Shown here: piece after piece, positions 10,609 to 19,410 of the stretch
Layout of the letters: every line of letters begins with the position of its first letter
How positions within the stretch are numbered: position 1 is the stretch's first letter
NCBI RefSeq assembly: GCF_024357955.1
Contig: NZ_JANEYT010000008.1
Span: 57,478 to 121,477 of the forward strand
DNA from: Photobacterium pectinilyticum
Lineage (GTDB): Bacteria; Pseudomonadota; Gammaproteobacteria; Enterobacterales; Vibrionaceae
DNA: 64,000 nt
Direction of reading: 5' to 3'
The notes under the pieces: model-generated
What the model was told of the DNA's origin: nothing
The model's input: the letters and a program-made list of their open reading frames with translations, nothing else
The model's database searches: none
Position numbers and translations under genes: made by a program

Positions 10609-11579
10609 GGGGCTTTGCTCCCAGTCGCGTCAAACACCACCGATTCTGCCACCCGTCGCGCTGTTGCCGGCGGAATATCACCGACCACGGTCACTTCTTT
10701 GTCATTGAGCAGATAGCTATGCAGCGTCCTGCGGCCTTGACGCACCAGTTGCTCCCTGACAGTAAAGTTATCGGCTGATGAAATGTAAATCGAGAAACTG
10801 AACAAACCATCACTGAACATTTTGCTCTCAACCGGACGCTCGGTCATCATCAACCGGTGTCGATTGCGCGAGATGGATTCAAACCCTTGCGGCAACCAGC
10901 TAACCTGCCAATCAAGTTCAGCCTGAGGCTGAGGTGGCAGTTGCACTACGGCTGGCAGCTCGACGGTCTTGAGGTTTTTTAAGACATCTGCGACCTTCGG
11001 ATTGATGACATAGGATACCGCACGGTATTGCTCCAGCGGCTCACCGTCACGGTCGAGCAAGTCGGCGCGCATCACCAGCTTGCTGCGGGTATCAATCCAC
11101 AACAGGTAAGAATAGCGGGCACCATCTTTAGGGGCAATCCGTACTACGTCACAGGCAACACCGGCCTCGCGGGCACGGCCCATCGAAATAAAATCGTAGT
11201 AGCCAGCCAACTCATTGATGTCGGTTTTCATGATTGGCGGCAGTGGGGCCACCATTTTATTGCTATCGATGGTGAACGGGTCCAACCCCGGCTCGAAGTA
11301 GCTCACTTCATCACCACGCTGAATCACCTCACGCGGTGGCCCGCTGAGATAAACCAAATGCGCATAGGTCTCGCCATCTTCCAATGCATGACGATAGCGC
11401 AGCGGTTCAATACTGTTTTTCTTGATTAAGATATATGACAACTCATAACTGAGTTTTCGGCTCGCCTCGTCCATTTGATGTAACAAAGCCTCGGCAGAAG
11501 AAACCGGTTCTTCAGCAGAGGCTTGGCACGGCATTACGAGGCTGACCAGTGTCAATACACCGACCAGAAGTCTCTTCAT
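10605..11579 (-). CDS. rseB: RseB, periplasmic sigma-E regulator
   Basis: 324 residues with a Sec signal peptide (about 1-22, ending QASA). The large N-terminal LolA/LolB-like domain (about 25-215) and the small C-terminal domain (about 230-318) match MucB/RseB. It binds the periplasmic part of RseA and shields it from DegS until lipopolysaccharide or misfolded porins appear. Follows rseA by 14 bases. Confidence 0.95.
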   Translation of the reverse strand: MKRLLVGVLTLVSLVMPCQASAEEPVSSAEALLHQMDEASRKLSYELSYILIKKNSIEPLRYRHALEDGETYAHLVYLSGPPREVIQRGDEVSYFEPGLDPFTIDSNKMVAPLPPIMKTDINELAGYYDFISMGRAREAGVACDVVRIAPKDGARYSYLLWIDTRSKLVMRADLLDRDGEPLEQYRAVSYVINPKVADVLKNLKTVELPAVVQLPPQPQAELDWQVSWLPQGFESISRNRHRLMMTERPVESKMFSDGLFSFSIYISSADNFTVREQLVRQGRRTLHSYLLNDKEVTVVGDIPPATARRVAESVVFDATGSKAP

Positions 11580-11593
11580 TTTTCCGCCATCGA

Positions 11594-12253
11594 TTAATTC
11601 ACTTCGAGCATCGTACGGTCAATTGATCCGTCTTCAGCATTGAGTCGAAGCTGTAATTCATAATCTTGCAGCATGGCATTGATACGGCGACGTTGTTCCA
11701 TCACCTGATCTTCGCTCGGGCCAGCATGTCGACTCGAACGTACTGAATCACGAGTCAAACTCACAGGTTCTGCCGTTCCCGCAAACGGGATGGTTTCCAG
11801 TACAGGTAACTGTTCTTCTCCAGACGACATGGTTAGTGAGCTATCACCACCATTGTATTGCTGGACACCCACAATCACTGCCAAAGACACGGAAGCGGCG
11901 ACCGCCACCTGCCCGAACTGGGTAAGCCAAGACGGCATCTTGCGTTTAGCTTGCTGAGGTGTCGGCTGGGATTCTTCAACCCGCACCTCACGCGCCGTTG
12001 CAATAGAGACCACAGAGGCTGAATCTGTCTGTACGGTTCCCGTATGAACAGGTTCATCCTCCAGCGCCAGTGCTACCTTAGCCGCAATGTCCCATTCCTT
12101 GTTTTGCGGTGCTTCCCCGCGCATCACATCACCTATGAGGTTGAAGTTCTGCCAGGTCTGCTGACTATCGTCATCGACAGCCAATGCATTAATAATGCTC
12201 TGATCCAGCTCTTCGCCATCAAGCAATGACGAGATTTTTTCTTTATCAGCCAT
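11594..12253 (-). CDS. rseA: RseA, anti-sigma-E factor
   Basis: 219 residues from the ATG at 12253. A GTG at 12277 is in frame and overlaps the rpoE stop, but homology with E. coli RseA begins at the DKEKISSLLDGE segment, so 12253 is preferred. The N-terminal cytoplasmic domain (1-95) binds RpoE. A transmembrane helix (about 117-135, VAVASVSLAVIVGVQQY) leads to the periplasmic domain with the QRRRINAMLQDYELQ segment near the C-terminus, which is almost identical to E. coli. DegS and RseP cleave it under envelope stress. Confidence 0.95.
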   Translation of the reverse strand: MADKEKISSLLDGEELDQSIINALAVDDDSQQTWQNFNLIGDVMRGEAPQNKEWDIAAKVALALEDEPVHTGTVQTDSASVVSIATAREVRVEESQPTPQQAKRKMPSWLTQFGQVAVAASVSLAVIVGVQQYNGGDSSLTMSSGEEQLPVLETIPFAGTAEPVSLTRDSVRSSRHAGPSEDQVMEQRRRINAMLQDYELQLRLNAEDGSIDRTMLEVN

Positions 12254-12276
12254 CTTTTTCACCGTTTGGCCCAACA

Positions 12277-12855
12277 CTATCGCTGTGTAAGAGGTCGAAT
12301 TCGTTTTTCAACCGCCTCTCGCGCTCGGAATATACGGGAGCGTACTGTACCGACTGGACACCCCATGACCTCTGCAATTTCCTCATAGCTTAAGCCTTCC
12401 AGCTCACGCAAGGTGATCGCAGTTTTGAGATCATCCGGTAATCCTTCAATGGTACTGAAAACTACCCGCCTTAATTCATCAGACAACATTTGGTTCTCAG
12501 GGTTCGAAATTTCTTTCAGTGCACTACCACTTTCATAATATTCCGCATCCTCCGCATCCACATCCGATGCGGGCGGGCGACGCCCTTGAGCCACCAAATA
12601 GTTTTTCGCCGTATTAACAGCGATTCGATACAACCATGTATAAAACGCACTCTCACCCCGAAAAGTCGGCAGTGCCCGGTACGCCTTAATAAATGCTTCC
12701 TGAGCGACATCCGGTACATCGCCGGAGTTGCTGACATATCTGGCAACTAAGTTGCAGACTTTATTCTGGTATTTCACTACCAATAAATTGAATGCCTGCT
12801 TATCACCACGCTGTACCCGCTCAATTAATACCTGATCAGTTTGCTGCTCGCTCAT
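12277..12855 (-). CDS. rpoE: RpoE, extracytoplasmic sigma factor sigma-E
   Basis: 192 residues, nearly the same as E. coli RpoE. Region 2 (RGDKQAFNLLVVKYQNKV, then FIKAYRALPTFRGESAFYTW) and region 4 (LRELEGLSYEEIAEVMGC, then GTVRSRIFRAREAV) are intact. It directs transcription of envelope-stress genes and is the first gene of rpoE-rseA-rseB-rseC. A sigma-E promoter at 13025-13052 supports autoregulation, with a leader of about 165 nt. Confidence 0.99.
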   Translation of the reverse strand: MSEQQTDQVLIERVQRGDKQAFNLLVVKYQNKVCNLVARYVSNSGDVPDVAQEAFIKAYRALPTFRGESAFYTWLYRIAVNTAKNYLVAQGRRPPASDVDAEDAEYYESGSALKEISNPENQMLSDELRRVVFSTIEGLPDDLKTAITLRELEGLSYEEIAEVMGCPVGTVRSRIFRAREAVEKRIRPLTQR

Positions 12856-13024
12856 TCGAGCGTGTACTCCTATATCAAATTCACCCGCATTTTTATCTGT
12901 TGTTACGGCTGGGCCCCAAAAACAAACGTTTCTAGTGGGTGCTCCTTGTGCCGAACTCGTCTAGCTATAACGAGTATGCTCAATCAAAACAGTATGATAA
13001 AAATGTATGAGCGTGAGCACTATT

Positions 13025-13052
13025 TAAGACCTAGGGGAACTAGCAAAGTTCC
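13025..13052 (-). promoter_or_regulatory. Sigma-E promoter of the rpoE operon
   Basis: On the minus strand, GGAACTT (13052-13046), a 16-base spacer and TCTTA (13029-13025) match the sigma-E consensus GGAACTT-N16-TCTRA closely. Transcription would begin near 13018, about 165 nt before the rpoE start. The rest of the 409-bp rpoE-nadB gap carries the nadB promoter side (13053-13264), where I see only a short direct repeat of AAAATGAAC (about 13192-13210). Confidence 0.85.
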
Positions 13053-13264
13053 CAAGGAAAATATTATTTCTCAATAATAGTGCGCGATTCTTCCATTGTA
13101 TTAAAGCAGTATGTCTGCTGTATGCACGCTTTAGTCACGCTGATTTGTGCATTATATCGCTTAAGGCGGGGTATTTGTGAACCATCCGTCAAAAATGAAC
13201 AAAATGAACAAAATGAAAGGAATTTGGTAATATAACGACATTACCACAGGGATATGAAATCATT

Positions 13265-14881
13265 ATGAACGAAAACCGTGAACATCAATGCGACGTGCTT
13301 GTTGTTGGTAGTGGTGCAGCAGGACTATCATTGGCCCTTCGGCTGGCACCCATGGGCAAAGTGATCGTACTGAGCAAAGGACCGCGCAGCGAAGGGGCAA
13401 CCTTCTATGCCCAAGGGGGGATCGCAGCCGTCTTTGATGAATCAGACAGCGTCGATTCCCACGTCGAAGATACCCAGATAGCAGGGGCCCACTTGTGTGA
13501 TGAAGACGTTGTCCGCTTCATTGCCGAAAATGCCAAGCACTGTGTCCAATGGCTGATCGATGGCGGGGTACCGTTTGACCGCGAAGAGAGCGACAATGAC
13601 GAAGCCCCGCGCTATCACCTGACCCGCGAGGGCGGGCACAGCCACCGCCGTATCCTCCATGCCGCCGATGCCACAGGTATGGCTGTGCAAAACTCATTGC
13701 AAGACAATGTTCACAACCATCCGAATATCGAGGTACTCGAGCGCCACAATGCGCTGGATCTGATCACCTCCCACAAGCTGGGCAATACCGACCAACCAAA
13801 CCGCATTCTGGGTGCCTATATATGGAACCGTAACCTTGAAGCGGTAGAAACCGTTCGCGCCAAGTTTGTGGTGCTGGCAACCGGTGGGGCATCGAAGGTT
13901 TACCAATATACCTCCAACCCGGATGTCTCCTCCGGTGACGGGATCGCCATGGCATGGCGTGCTGGCTGCCGGGTTGCCAATCTGGAATTCAACCAGTTCC
14001 ATCCCACTTGCCTGTTCCATCCTGACGCACGCAACTTCCTGCTGACCGAAGCCCTGCGTGGCGAAGGCGCGTATCTGCGCCGCCCTGATGGTTCGCGGTT
14101 TATGACTGATTTCGATAAGCGTGGGGAGCTAGCACCGCGTGATGTGGTTGCCCGGGCTATCGACTTTGAAATGAAGCGCCTCGGTGCCGATTGCATGTAT
14201 TTGGATATCAGTCACAAACCGGCCGAGTTTGTCACCAAGCACTTCCCGACCATATACGAGAAGTTGCTAACGTTTGGCATTGATATTACCAAAGAGCCGA
14301 TCCCGATTGTCCCGGCCGCCCACTATACTTGTGGCGGCGTGGTGGTCGACAAGCAGGGACAAACTGATCTCGATGGCCTTTATGCTATCGGCGAAGTCAG
14401 CTACACCGGCCTGCACGGCGCCAATCGTATGGCTTCCAACTCCCTGCTGGAGTGCGTGGTCTACGCGTGGTCAGCGGCAGAAAGCATTGCCAAGGACATG
14501 GACAGCGTCGAGTTACCACCTGCGCTGCCTTCTTGGGATGAAAGCAAGGTCAGCTGCTCTGATGAAGAGGTCGTGATCCAGCATAACTGGCACGAACTGC
14601 GCCTGTTTATGTGGGATTACATGGGTATTGTCCGTACCACTAAACGTCTTGAACGCGCGATGCGCCGTATCCAGCTGCTAAAAGACGAAACCGATGAGTA
14701 CTACAGCAATTTCAAAGTTTCGAACAACCTGCTGGAACTGCGTAACCTGCTCCAAGTTGCTGAACTCATGGTTCGTTGCGCCCTAGAGCGGAAAGAAAGC
14801 ATCGGCCTGCACTATACCCTCGACTACCCTGAAGCCGTTGACCAGGCCAAGCCAACCGTGCTGATCCCAGACCAGCTGTAG
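13265..14881 (+). CDS. nadB: NadB, L-aspartate oxidase
   Basis: 538 residues (540 in E. coli). FAD-dependent oxidation of L-aspartate to iminoaspartate, the first step of de novo NAD synthesis. The dinucleotide-binding motif [13 protein letters not shown] is at about 13-25; the FAD-binding [19 protein letters not shown] stretch follows near 38-56, and [13 protein letters not shown] and the HYTCGGV segment (about 353-359) are family signatures. It is divergent from rpoE, as in E. coli, and ends before a strong terminator. Confidence 0.98.
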   Translation: MNENREHQCDVLVVGSGAAGLSLALRLAPMGKVIVLSKGPRSEGATFYAQGGIAAVFDESDSVDSHVEDTQIAGAHLCDEDVVRFIAENAKHCVQWLIDGGVPFDREESDNDEAPRYHLTREGGHSHRRILHAADATGMAVQNSLQDNVHNHPNIEVLERHNALDLITSHKLGNTDQPNRILGAYIWNRNLEAVETVRAKFVVLATGGASKVYQYTSNPDVSSGDGIAMAWRAGCRVANLEFNQFHPTCLFHPDARNFLLTEALRGEGAYLRRPDGSRFMTDFDKRGELAPRDVVARAIDFEMKRLGADCMYLDISHKPAEFVTKHFPTIYEKLLTFGIDITKEPIPIVPAAHYTCGGVVVDKQGQTDLDGLYAIGEVSYTGLHGANRMASNSLLECVVYAWSAAESIAKDMDSVELPPALPSWDESKVSCSDEEVVIQHNWHELRLFMWDYMGIVRTTKRLERAMRRIQLLKDETDEYYSNFKVSNNLLELRNLLQVAELMVRCALERKESIGLHYTLDYPEAVDQAKPTVLIPDQL

Positions 14882-14904
14882 TCGTAAAAGCAATGCCAGA
14901 ACCC

Positions 14905-14935
14905 AAAGCGAGGGCCCAATGGCCCTCGCTTTTTT
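14905..14935. terminator. Rho-independent terminator after nadB
   Basis: AAAGCGAGGGCC, CAAT loop and GGCCCTCGCTTTTTT: a 12-bp stem with a T-run. It sits between nadB and the convergent cptA gene. Confidence 0.95.
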
Positions 14936-14958
14936 GTTGCCATCTACAACTCCCCTGT

Positions 14959-15408
14959 TCAACCGGATATTGACCTATGATGGTGGGAATACAGTGCCAG
15001 AGTGCGGTAGCCAGAAAGAGAGCACGCATCGGGACAAATTGGCAGCCATATTTGACCTGTAATGCCCTCAAGGCGCCATAGGAGGATCTGGTTTGAGCGA
15101 ATACGTGCGGTCTGCAGTCGCCATTGTTGACCTTGCCAACAGATATTTCCTTGTTGGGATATCTGCAACCGGCCAGTCAAGTGACAAATGTCGGCGAAAC
15201 GCCTTTCACACTCATCAAGTAACCACCAACCAGCAGCGAAGGATACTGGCCAAGGAATAAACTGGAACCCGGCACTGAGCAACAGCAGAATAAGCACACT
15301 GGCATACAGTAATGCCAATGCGCCCGTTAAACGGTAGGAAGGTGTAAGGGTAAGATCAGCGAAGTTTGCTGTTGTTGTGGGCGACAATTTTATCGACCAT
15401 TGAAGCAT
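14959..15408 (-). CDS. cptA: CptA/YgfX-type membrane protein
   Basis: 149 residues from the ATG at 15408; an in-frame upstream ATG at 15432 would add 8 residues. The protein has an N-terminal WSIKLSPT segment, two adjacent hydrophobic helices (about 29-66), a tryptophan-rich W-Q-G-Q-Q-W segment typical of YgfX, and a soluble C-terminus. In E. coli YgfX (CptA) is encoded directly after sdhE and was described as a toxin affecting MreB/FtsZ with SdhE (CptB) as antagonist, though this is debated. It overlaps the end of sdhE by about 53 bases. Confidence 0.8.
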   Translation of the reverse strand: MLQWSIKLSPTTTANFADLTLTPSYRLTGALALLYASVLILLLLSAGFQFIPWPVSFAAGWWLLDECERRFADICHLTGRLQISQQGNICWQGQQWRLQTARIRSNQILLWRLEGITGQIWLPICPDACSLSGYRTLALYSHHHRSISG

Positions 15409-15616
15409 GGGCCGGGTTTTCGCTGCGGCCATGCTGCATCATCCAAGTGAACAGATCAGGATCGTCGCACGTCAGCAGCGAGACAAAATCCTGCTGCTCT
15501 TGCTCGGCAAGATCATCAAAACACTCTTCGAAAAACGGCATAATGAGCACATCCAACTCCAGCATGCCGCGACGGCAAGCCCACTTAACCCGTGCTTTTT
15601 CGTCTGCACTTAACAT
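15356..15616 (-). CDS. sdhE: SdhE, FAD assembly factor
   Basis: 86 residues (88 in E. coli), with the RRGMLELD motif at about 15-22, whose RGxxE core is needed for covalent attachment of FAD to succinate dehydrogenase. All-helical acidic protein. It is the first gene of the sdhE-cptA pair, next to ygfZ on the opposite strand as in other Enterobacterales and Vibrionaceae. Confidence 0.96.
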   Translation of the reverse strand: MLSADEKARVKWACRRGMLELDVLIMPFFEECFDDLAEQEQQDFVSLLTCDDPDLFTWMMQHGRSENPAHASMVDKIVAHNNSKLR

Positions 15617-15901
15617 TTTACAACCTCATTACTGATCCCGGAGCAACCGTAGAAAAACGTAATCCGATAAAAGTTGCCCCGGACGTTAACAATGCCCACC
15701 ATACTAGCAGCCCGTTTTGCCAGCGACCATGAGGTAGCACAAACATTACCCCAAGTTGAGAGCTAGGATCTATTTTGTTGCACCGGTTATGGCACGCAAC
15801 CACGAACAGCAATATCTGACCAACTTCCTCAAGTAATATTGCTGACAAATCACAACCAGCGCTTTAACATAGACATAAATGATTTCTCAACTGGACGTCC
15901 C

Positions 15902-16882
15902 ATGAGCAACTGGTCTGAAAACCTCAATTTTGATCGCCTTTCCCTAGCAACTGGCGATGCCCTGCCTTCTCTTGCCTTGGTCAATCTTGCCAACTGGGCA
16001 CTCGTAACCCTGATCGGCGACGACAAAAAATCGTACCTACAAGGTCAGGTAACCTGTGACGTGGTAGGCCTTACCGCAGATCAAAGCACCCTTGCCGGCC
16101 ACTGTGATGCCAAAGGTAAACTGCGTACCGTTTTTCGTTTATTCCACCACAATGATGGCTATGGCTTTTTGCAGCGCCGCAGCATTATGGATAGCCAACT
16201 GCCCGAGTTAAAGAAATACGCCATTTTTTCCAAAGTCGATATCGAAGCCAGCGACGATATCCTATTGGGTATTGCGGGTAGCGATGCCGATGCACAGGTG
16301 GCACAACTATTCGGTGGTGAAGGTGATGTCCGCGCTATCCACGGCGGTACAGCGGTCAAGATTGACAGCCAACGCTGGCTGCTGGCACTGAACGCCGTCG
16401 CGGCCAATGACGTTGCCAGCCAACTCGCGGACAAAGCGACGCTGAGCGATGACAGCCTGTGGGATCTTTATGACATCCACGCCGCGATCCCGTGCATCGA
16501 TGCGGCAACCGAGTTGGAATTTATCCCGCAAGCGGTCAACCTGCAGGCGCTGGATGGGATCAGCTTCACCAAAGGTTGCTACACCGGTCAGGAAACCGTG
16601 GCACGCGCTAAGTACCGTGGTATCAACAAGCGCGCAATGTACATCGTCAGCGGCTCTGCCGAACACTGCCCGCAAGCGGGCGACAGTCTGGAGCGCAGCG
16701 TGGGTGAAAACTGGCGCAAAGGCGGTACCATCGTCGCTGGTTACCAATTTGCTAATGGCCAAGCAATCGCATTGGTCGTATTGCCAAACGATCTGGATGA
16801 AAACACAGCTTTCCGCCTAGCTGGCACCGAAGGCGTATGGCATCAGCAAGCACTGCCATACTCACTGGATGACAACCGCTAA
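15902..16882 (+). CDS. ygfZ: YgfZ, folate-binding Fe-S cluster maintenance protein
   Basis: 326 residues from the ATG at 15902; an in-frame upstream ATG (15839) gives a low-complexity extension without homology. The diagnostic motif KGCYTGQE (about 231-238) with its essential cysteine is present, followed by VARAKYRG. The protein resembles aminomethyltransferase GcvT, binds tetrahydrofolate and supports MiaB and other Fe-S enzymes. It is followed after 3 bases by a YbaK-type gene and likely co-transcribed with it. Confidence 0.95.
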   Translation: MSNWSENLNFDRLSLATGDALPSLALVNLANWALVTLIGDDKKSYLQGQVTCDVVGLTADQSTLAGHCDAKGKLRTVFRLFHHNDGYGFLQRRSIMDSQLPELKKYAIFSKVDIEASDDILLGIAGSDADAQVAQLFGGEGDVRAIHGGTAVKIDSQRWLLALNAVAANDVASQLADKATLSDDSLWDLYDIHAAIPCIDAATELEFIPQAVNLQALDGISFTKGCYTGQETVARAKYRGINKRAMYIVSGSAEHCPQAGDSLERSVGENWRKGGTIVAGYQFANGQAIALVVLPNDLDENTAFRLAGTEGVWHQQALPYSLDDNR

Positions 16883-16885
16883 GCC

Positions 16886-17347
16886 ATGAATACACCGGTT
16901 ACCCATTACCTAGACAGCGAAGGCGTGGAATACCGCCTTCTTCCTCATAGCCAACCGGCCAAGACCATCGAGGAAGCCGCCCGCGAACGGGGCGTTAACC
17001 CTCAGCAGATGGTGAAATCCATCTTGCTACGAGATATGGGCGGATTCCATGTGCTGGCATGTGTTCCCGGCCCGGCCCAAGTAGATCCGAAAAAAGTCCG
17101 AGCCATGTTCGGCTGCCGCCGGATGACCTGCGCCGATGCCAGTGATGTCGAAAAAGTTACCGGCCTGGTGATAGGGACGGTTGCACCGATCGGGCTCAAA
17201 CGCCCGCTTCCGGTTATATTCGACCACCTGATCACCGCCCACACTTTGGTCAATATCAGTAGTGGCGACCGAATGGCCGGCGTCGAGTTGGCAACCGATG
17301 ATCTTCTGGTGCTGTGTGATCCTATGTTTGCCGATATCTGCCGTTAA
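16886..17347 (+). CDS. YbaK/EbsC-family aminoacyl-tRNA deacylase
   Basis: 153 residues covering one YbaK/ProRS-editing domain. Family members hydrolyse mischarged tRNA (for example Cys- or Ala-tRNA-Pro). Visible features are the early ARERGVNPQQMVKSILL helix with the conserved lysine (about residue 44), VLACVPGPAQVD, and the GTVAPIGLKRPLPVIFD segment (about 100-116) that corresponds to the GxxxPFG-type glycine loop. Substrate cannot be told from sequence. It lies 3 bases after ygfZ and 12 before a LysR gene. Confidence 0.85.
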   Translation: MNTPVTHYLDSEGVEYRLLPHSQPAKTIEEAARERGVNPQQMVKSILLRDMGGFHVLACVPGPAQVDPKKVRAMFGCRRMTCADASDVEKVTGLVIGTVAPIGLKRPLPVIFDHLITAHTLVNISSGDRMAGVELATDDLLVLCDPMFADICR

Positions 17348-17358
17348 CTGGGAGCTGA

Positions 17359-18297
17359 ATGAACAATATCAACTGGCGAGGTATTGACCTCAACCTACTG
17401 GTCGCCTTTTCTGCCCTGATGGAGACCCACAGTGTCACCAAAGCCGCCGCCAAGCTGTCGATAGGCCAATCAGCCATGAGCCACAACCTATCACGGTTAC
17501 GCGCCTTGCTTGATGATCCGTTGTTCGAACGCCGTGGCCACCAGATGATTGCCACCGAAAAAGCGATCGAACTCACTCCAGTGGTCGAACATGTCCTCCA
17601 GCTGATTACCAGCGAAATCCTCCAACCGAATAAGTTCTCAGCCGCAGACTATCAAGGAACTCTAAGGATCGGCCTGACCGACTATGCCGAGTTGCTGTTC
17701 GCCCCAGCACTGTTCGATGCGATCCGCAAAGCGGCACCGCACAGCCAGCTCAGCTTTTGCAATGTTGACCGCAACAACTACCAGCAGGCAACCGAGACCC
17801 AGAAAATTGATCTTATCATTGGCTCGATGACCAACTTGCCCCATGAGTTCGACAGCCAGTACCTGTATACCGAAGATCATGTCTGCCTGTTTGATGCCAA
17901 AGCGACCGGTTTATCCTCACCCATTGATCTGGCTAGGTATATCCAAACGCCGCAGGCCTTGGTCTCCCCGGACGGCAAGCTGATGACCAGTGTTGACAGC
18001 CAGCTACAGCAACAAGGTTTCCAGCGCCACATTGCGGTCGGCTCTAGCAGCTTTCTGACCATCCGCCACCTGCTCAGTGGACGAAACTTGTTATGCGTGG
18101 TGTCGACCCTGATGGCCAAGCTTGATGTATTCAATGATGAGTTGAACCAATGCCGTCCGCCGGTCGATATTCCCGACTTTGATATCAACATGCTATGGCT
18201 TCGCCGCAATACCAACCACCCTCGTTTGGAATGGCTGCGCCAGTGCGTCGGCGGCGCTGTCACCCAACGGGTTGAAGAGCTACGTAAAGCTCATTGA
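17359..18297 (+). CDS. LysR-family transcriptional regulator
   Basis: 312 residues, with an N-terminal winged HTH (about 9-68: DLNLLVAFSALMETHSVTKA, then LSIGQSAMSHNLSRLRALLDDPLFER) and a C-terminal substrate-binding domain (about 95-300). The MSHNLSRLR type of recognition helix places it near the NodD/SyrM-like branch. No target or effector can be assigned. It is immediately downstream of ygfZ and the YbaK-like gene and may be expressed with them. A terminator follows at 18329. Confidence 0.9.
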   Translation: MNNINWRGIDLNLLVAFSALMETHSVTKAAAKLSIGQSAMSHNLSRLRALLDDPLFERRGHQMIATEKAIELTPVVEHVLQLITSEILQPNKFSAADYQGTLRIGLTDYAELLFAPALFDAIRKAAPHSQLSFCNVDRNNYQQATETQKIDLIIGSMTNLPHEFDSQYLYTEDHVCLFDAKATGLSSPIDLARYIQTPQALVSPDGKLMTSVDSQLQQQGFQRHIAVGSSSFLTIRHLLSGRNLLCVVSTLMAKLDVFNDELNQCRPPVDIPDFDINMLWLRRNTNHPRLEWLRQCVGGAVTQRVEELRKAH

Positions 18298-18328
18298 TAT
18301 CGAGAAGCAACAGCGAAAGAGTGAGACT

Positions 18329-18358
18329 AAAAAGCGCAGACGGGGATCTGCGCTTTTT
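18329..18358. terminator. Terminator between lysR gene and nqrM-like gene
   Basis: AAAAAGCGCAGA, CGGGGA loop, TCTGCGCTTTTT. A and T tracts flank a 12-bp stem, so it can serve both converging genes. Confidence 0.93.
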
Positions 18359-18379
18359 CTTTACAACTGCGACTACGAG

Positions 18380-18577
18380 TTAGCGTTTTGATTCAGGCTC
18401 GCTGATTTGATGAAGCTTGTGCTCATCACAAGGCTCCTTACAGCCACACTCCTTATCGACCCCAACATTGGCAAGCCCACCACAGCTCCCTTGGATGGCT
18501 TTTTTGCGAAATATCCAACCGATGGCCATCGCCCCTATCACCAGCATAAAAATCAGTACGGTGAACAAATAGGTCAT
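18380..18577 (-). CDS. NqrM-like (DUF539) small membrane protein
   Basis: 65 residues: a hydrophobic helix (about 3-22) followed by a cysteine-rich tail, SCGGLANVGVDKECGCKEPC, with four cysteines. This is the pattern of NqrM, which delivers iron to the NqrD/NqrE centre of the sodium-pumping NADH:quinone reductase. Unlike the classical gene, it does not lie next to nqrABCDEF-apbE; it ends a cluster with a NifX-like and a DUF134 gene. Its start overlaps the NifX-like stop by four bases. It could be a paralogue with another Fe-S target. Confidence 0.8.
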   Translation of the reverse strand: MTYLFTVLIFMLVIGAMAIGWIFRKKAIQGSCGGLANVGVDKECGCKEPCDEHKLHQISEPESKR

Positions 18578-19050
18578 AACTTAACCCCTCCAATCTTGGT
18601 CAGTCCCTGCAGGTTGGCATTACCTTTAGTCATCATTCCAATTTTAGCGGGTTTCACTGTTTTTTTGCTGCCGCAACCACAGCCACAGCCGCCTTTCTCT
18701 CGCTTACATGGGCGCCCCTGCTCAGCAGTCAGCAAGGGTTCGCGGCTAACGCTGCCATTCAATACATCTTGCACCGCCGTACGATTAGGAACCCTAAACA
18801 CTGAAAAACCAGCTCGTAGCAAGCGAGCTAGCGAACGCTGACCGACATTGCCAAGCAATAACGTTTTAACATTGTGCTCTGCCAATTGTGCCTGAAGCTG
18901 CTTTTTATGCTTGCATCCCACTTCTTTGCGGCCTTGGTTAATCAATTCGGCAATCTGCTGCCCTTGTTCATCATAAACAACAAAACCGGCAGCTTTACCG
19001 AAATGCCCAGCCACTTCATGATGTGGCGTGACGGCGATGGCTATTGACAT
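18574..19050 (-). CDS. NifX/NifB-type (dinitrogenase Fe-Mo cofactor) domain protein
   Basis: 158 residues. The N-terminal 100 residues form a NifX/NifB C-terminal-like domain (AIAVTPHHEVAGHFGKAAGF start, RNase H-like fold), and the tail holds the cysteine cluster GGCGCGCGSKK after the short RPCKREK piece. Family members bind Fe-S or Mo-Fe-S cofactors; organisms without nitrogenase use them for other metal clusters. The exact role here is unknown. Overlaps the DUF134 gene by 10 bases upstream and the NqrM-like gene by 4 bases downstream. Confidence 0.82.
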   Translation of the reverse strand: MSIAIAVTPHHEVAGHFGKAAGFVVYDEQGQQIAELINQGRKEVGCKHKKQLQAQLAEHNVKTLLLGNVGQRSLARLLRAGFSVFRVPNRTAVQDVLNGSVSREPLLTAEQGRPCKREKGGCGCGCGSKKTVKPAKIGMMTKGNANLQGLTKIGGVKL

Positions 19051-19355
19051 GATGGCTCCTTTTGATTGTTTGGATGGCTAACAGTATCCAGCTCTAATGC
19101 CATACCCTTGACCAAGGCGCTCGCCACTTTATGTCTTGCAGCAGCAACAATATTGCCCAAGGTCTGGCGGGATACCTCCAGTTCCTGCGCGGCAGCCTGC
19201 TGGCTCAGTCCAATAAGGTCGACCAGCCTTAACGCTTCTAACTCATCGGCAGCCAAAGAAAGGGAGGCGAGTTCAGACATCGGCACCCCATTGGGCTTGA
19301 AACAGCTATAAGCTGGGCGACAACGGATCCGTCGCTGGATTTTTGGTCTAGGCAT
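19041..19355 (-). CDS. DUF134 (UPF0251) HTH protein
   Basis: 104 residues. It begins MPRPKIQRRI and has the sigma-70-region-4-like helix-turn-helix DELEALRLVDLIGLSQQAAA, followed by SRQTLGNIVAAARHKVA (about 38-80), both typical of DUF134 proteins, which often sit beside NifX/NifB-domain genes. Likely the local DNA-binding regulator. A perfect palindrome lies 34 bases upstream of the start and may be its operator. Lacks the C-terminal NifX domain found fused in some homologues; here that domain is encoded by the next gene. Confidence 0.85.
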   Translation of the reverse strand: MPRPKIQRRIRCRPAYSCFKPNGVPMSELASLSLAADELEALRLVDLIGLSQQAAAQELEVSRQTLGNIVAAARHKVASALVKGMALELDTVSHPNNQKEPSCQ

Positions 19356-19388
19356 GGCTCACTGATAATGTCATCGCTAAAAAACACC

Positions 19389-19410
19389 ATTATTGGCATA
19401 TGCCAATAAT
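19389..19410. promoter_or_regulatory. 22-bp perfect palindrome, candidate operator
   Basis: ATTATTGGCAT/ATGCCAATAAT is a perfect inverted repeat 34 bases upstream of the DUF134 start. Its position and symmetry suggest an operator for the DUF134-NifX-NqrM cluster. The binding protein is not known. The rest of the 463-bp gap to 19819 is AT-rich and shows no other feature I can support. Confidence 0.55.

Noticed and set aside
15618..15848. 76-codon minus-strand frame in the sdhE-ygfZ gap
   Set aside because: No ribosome-binding site, no recognisable protein character, and the gap is the normal promoter region for both genes.
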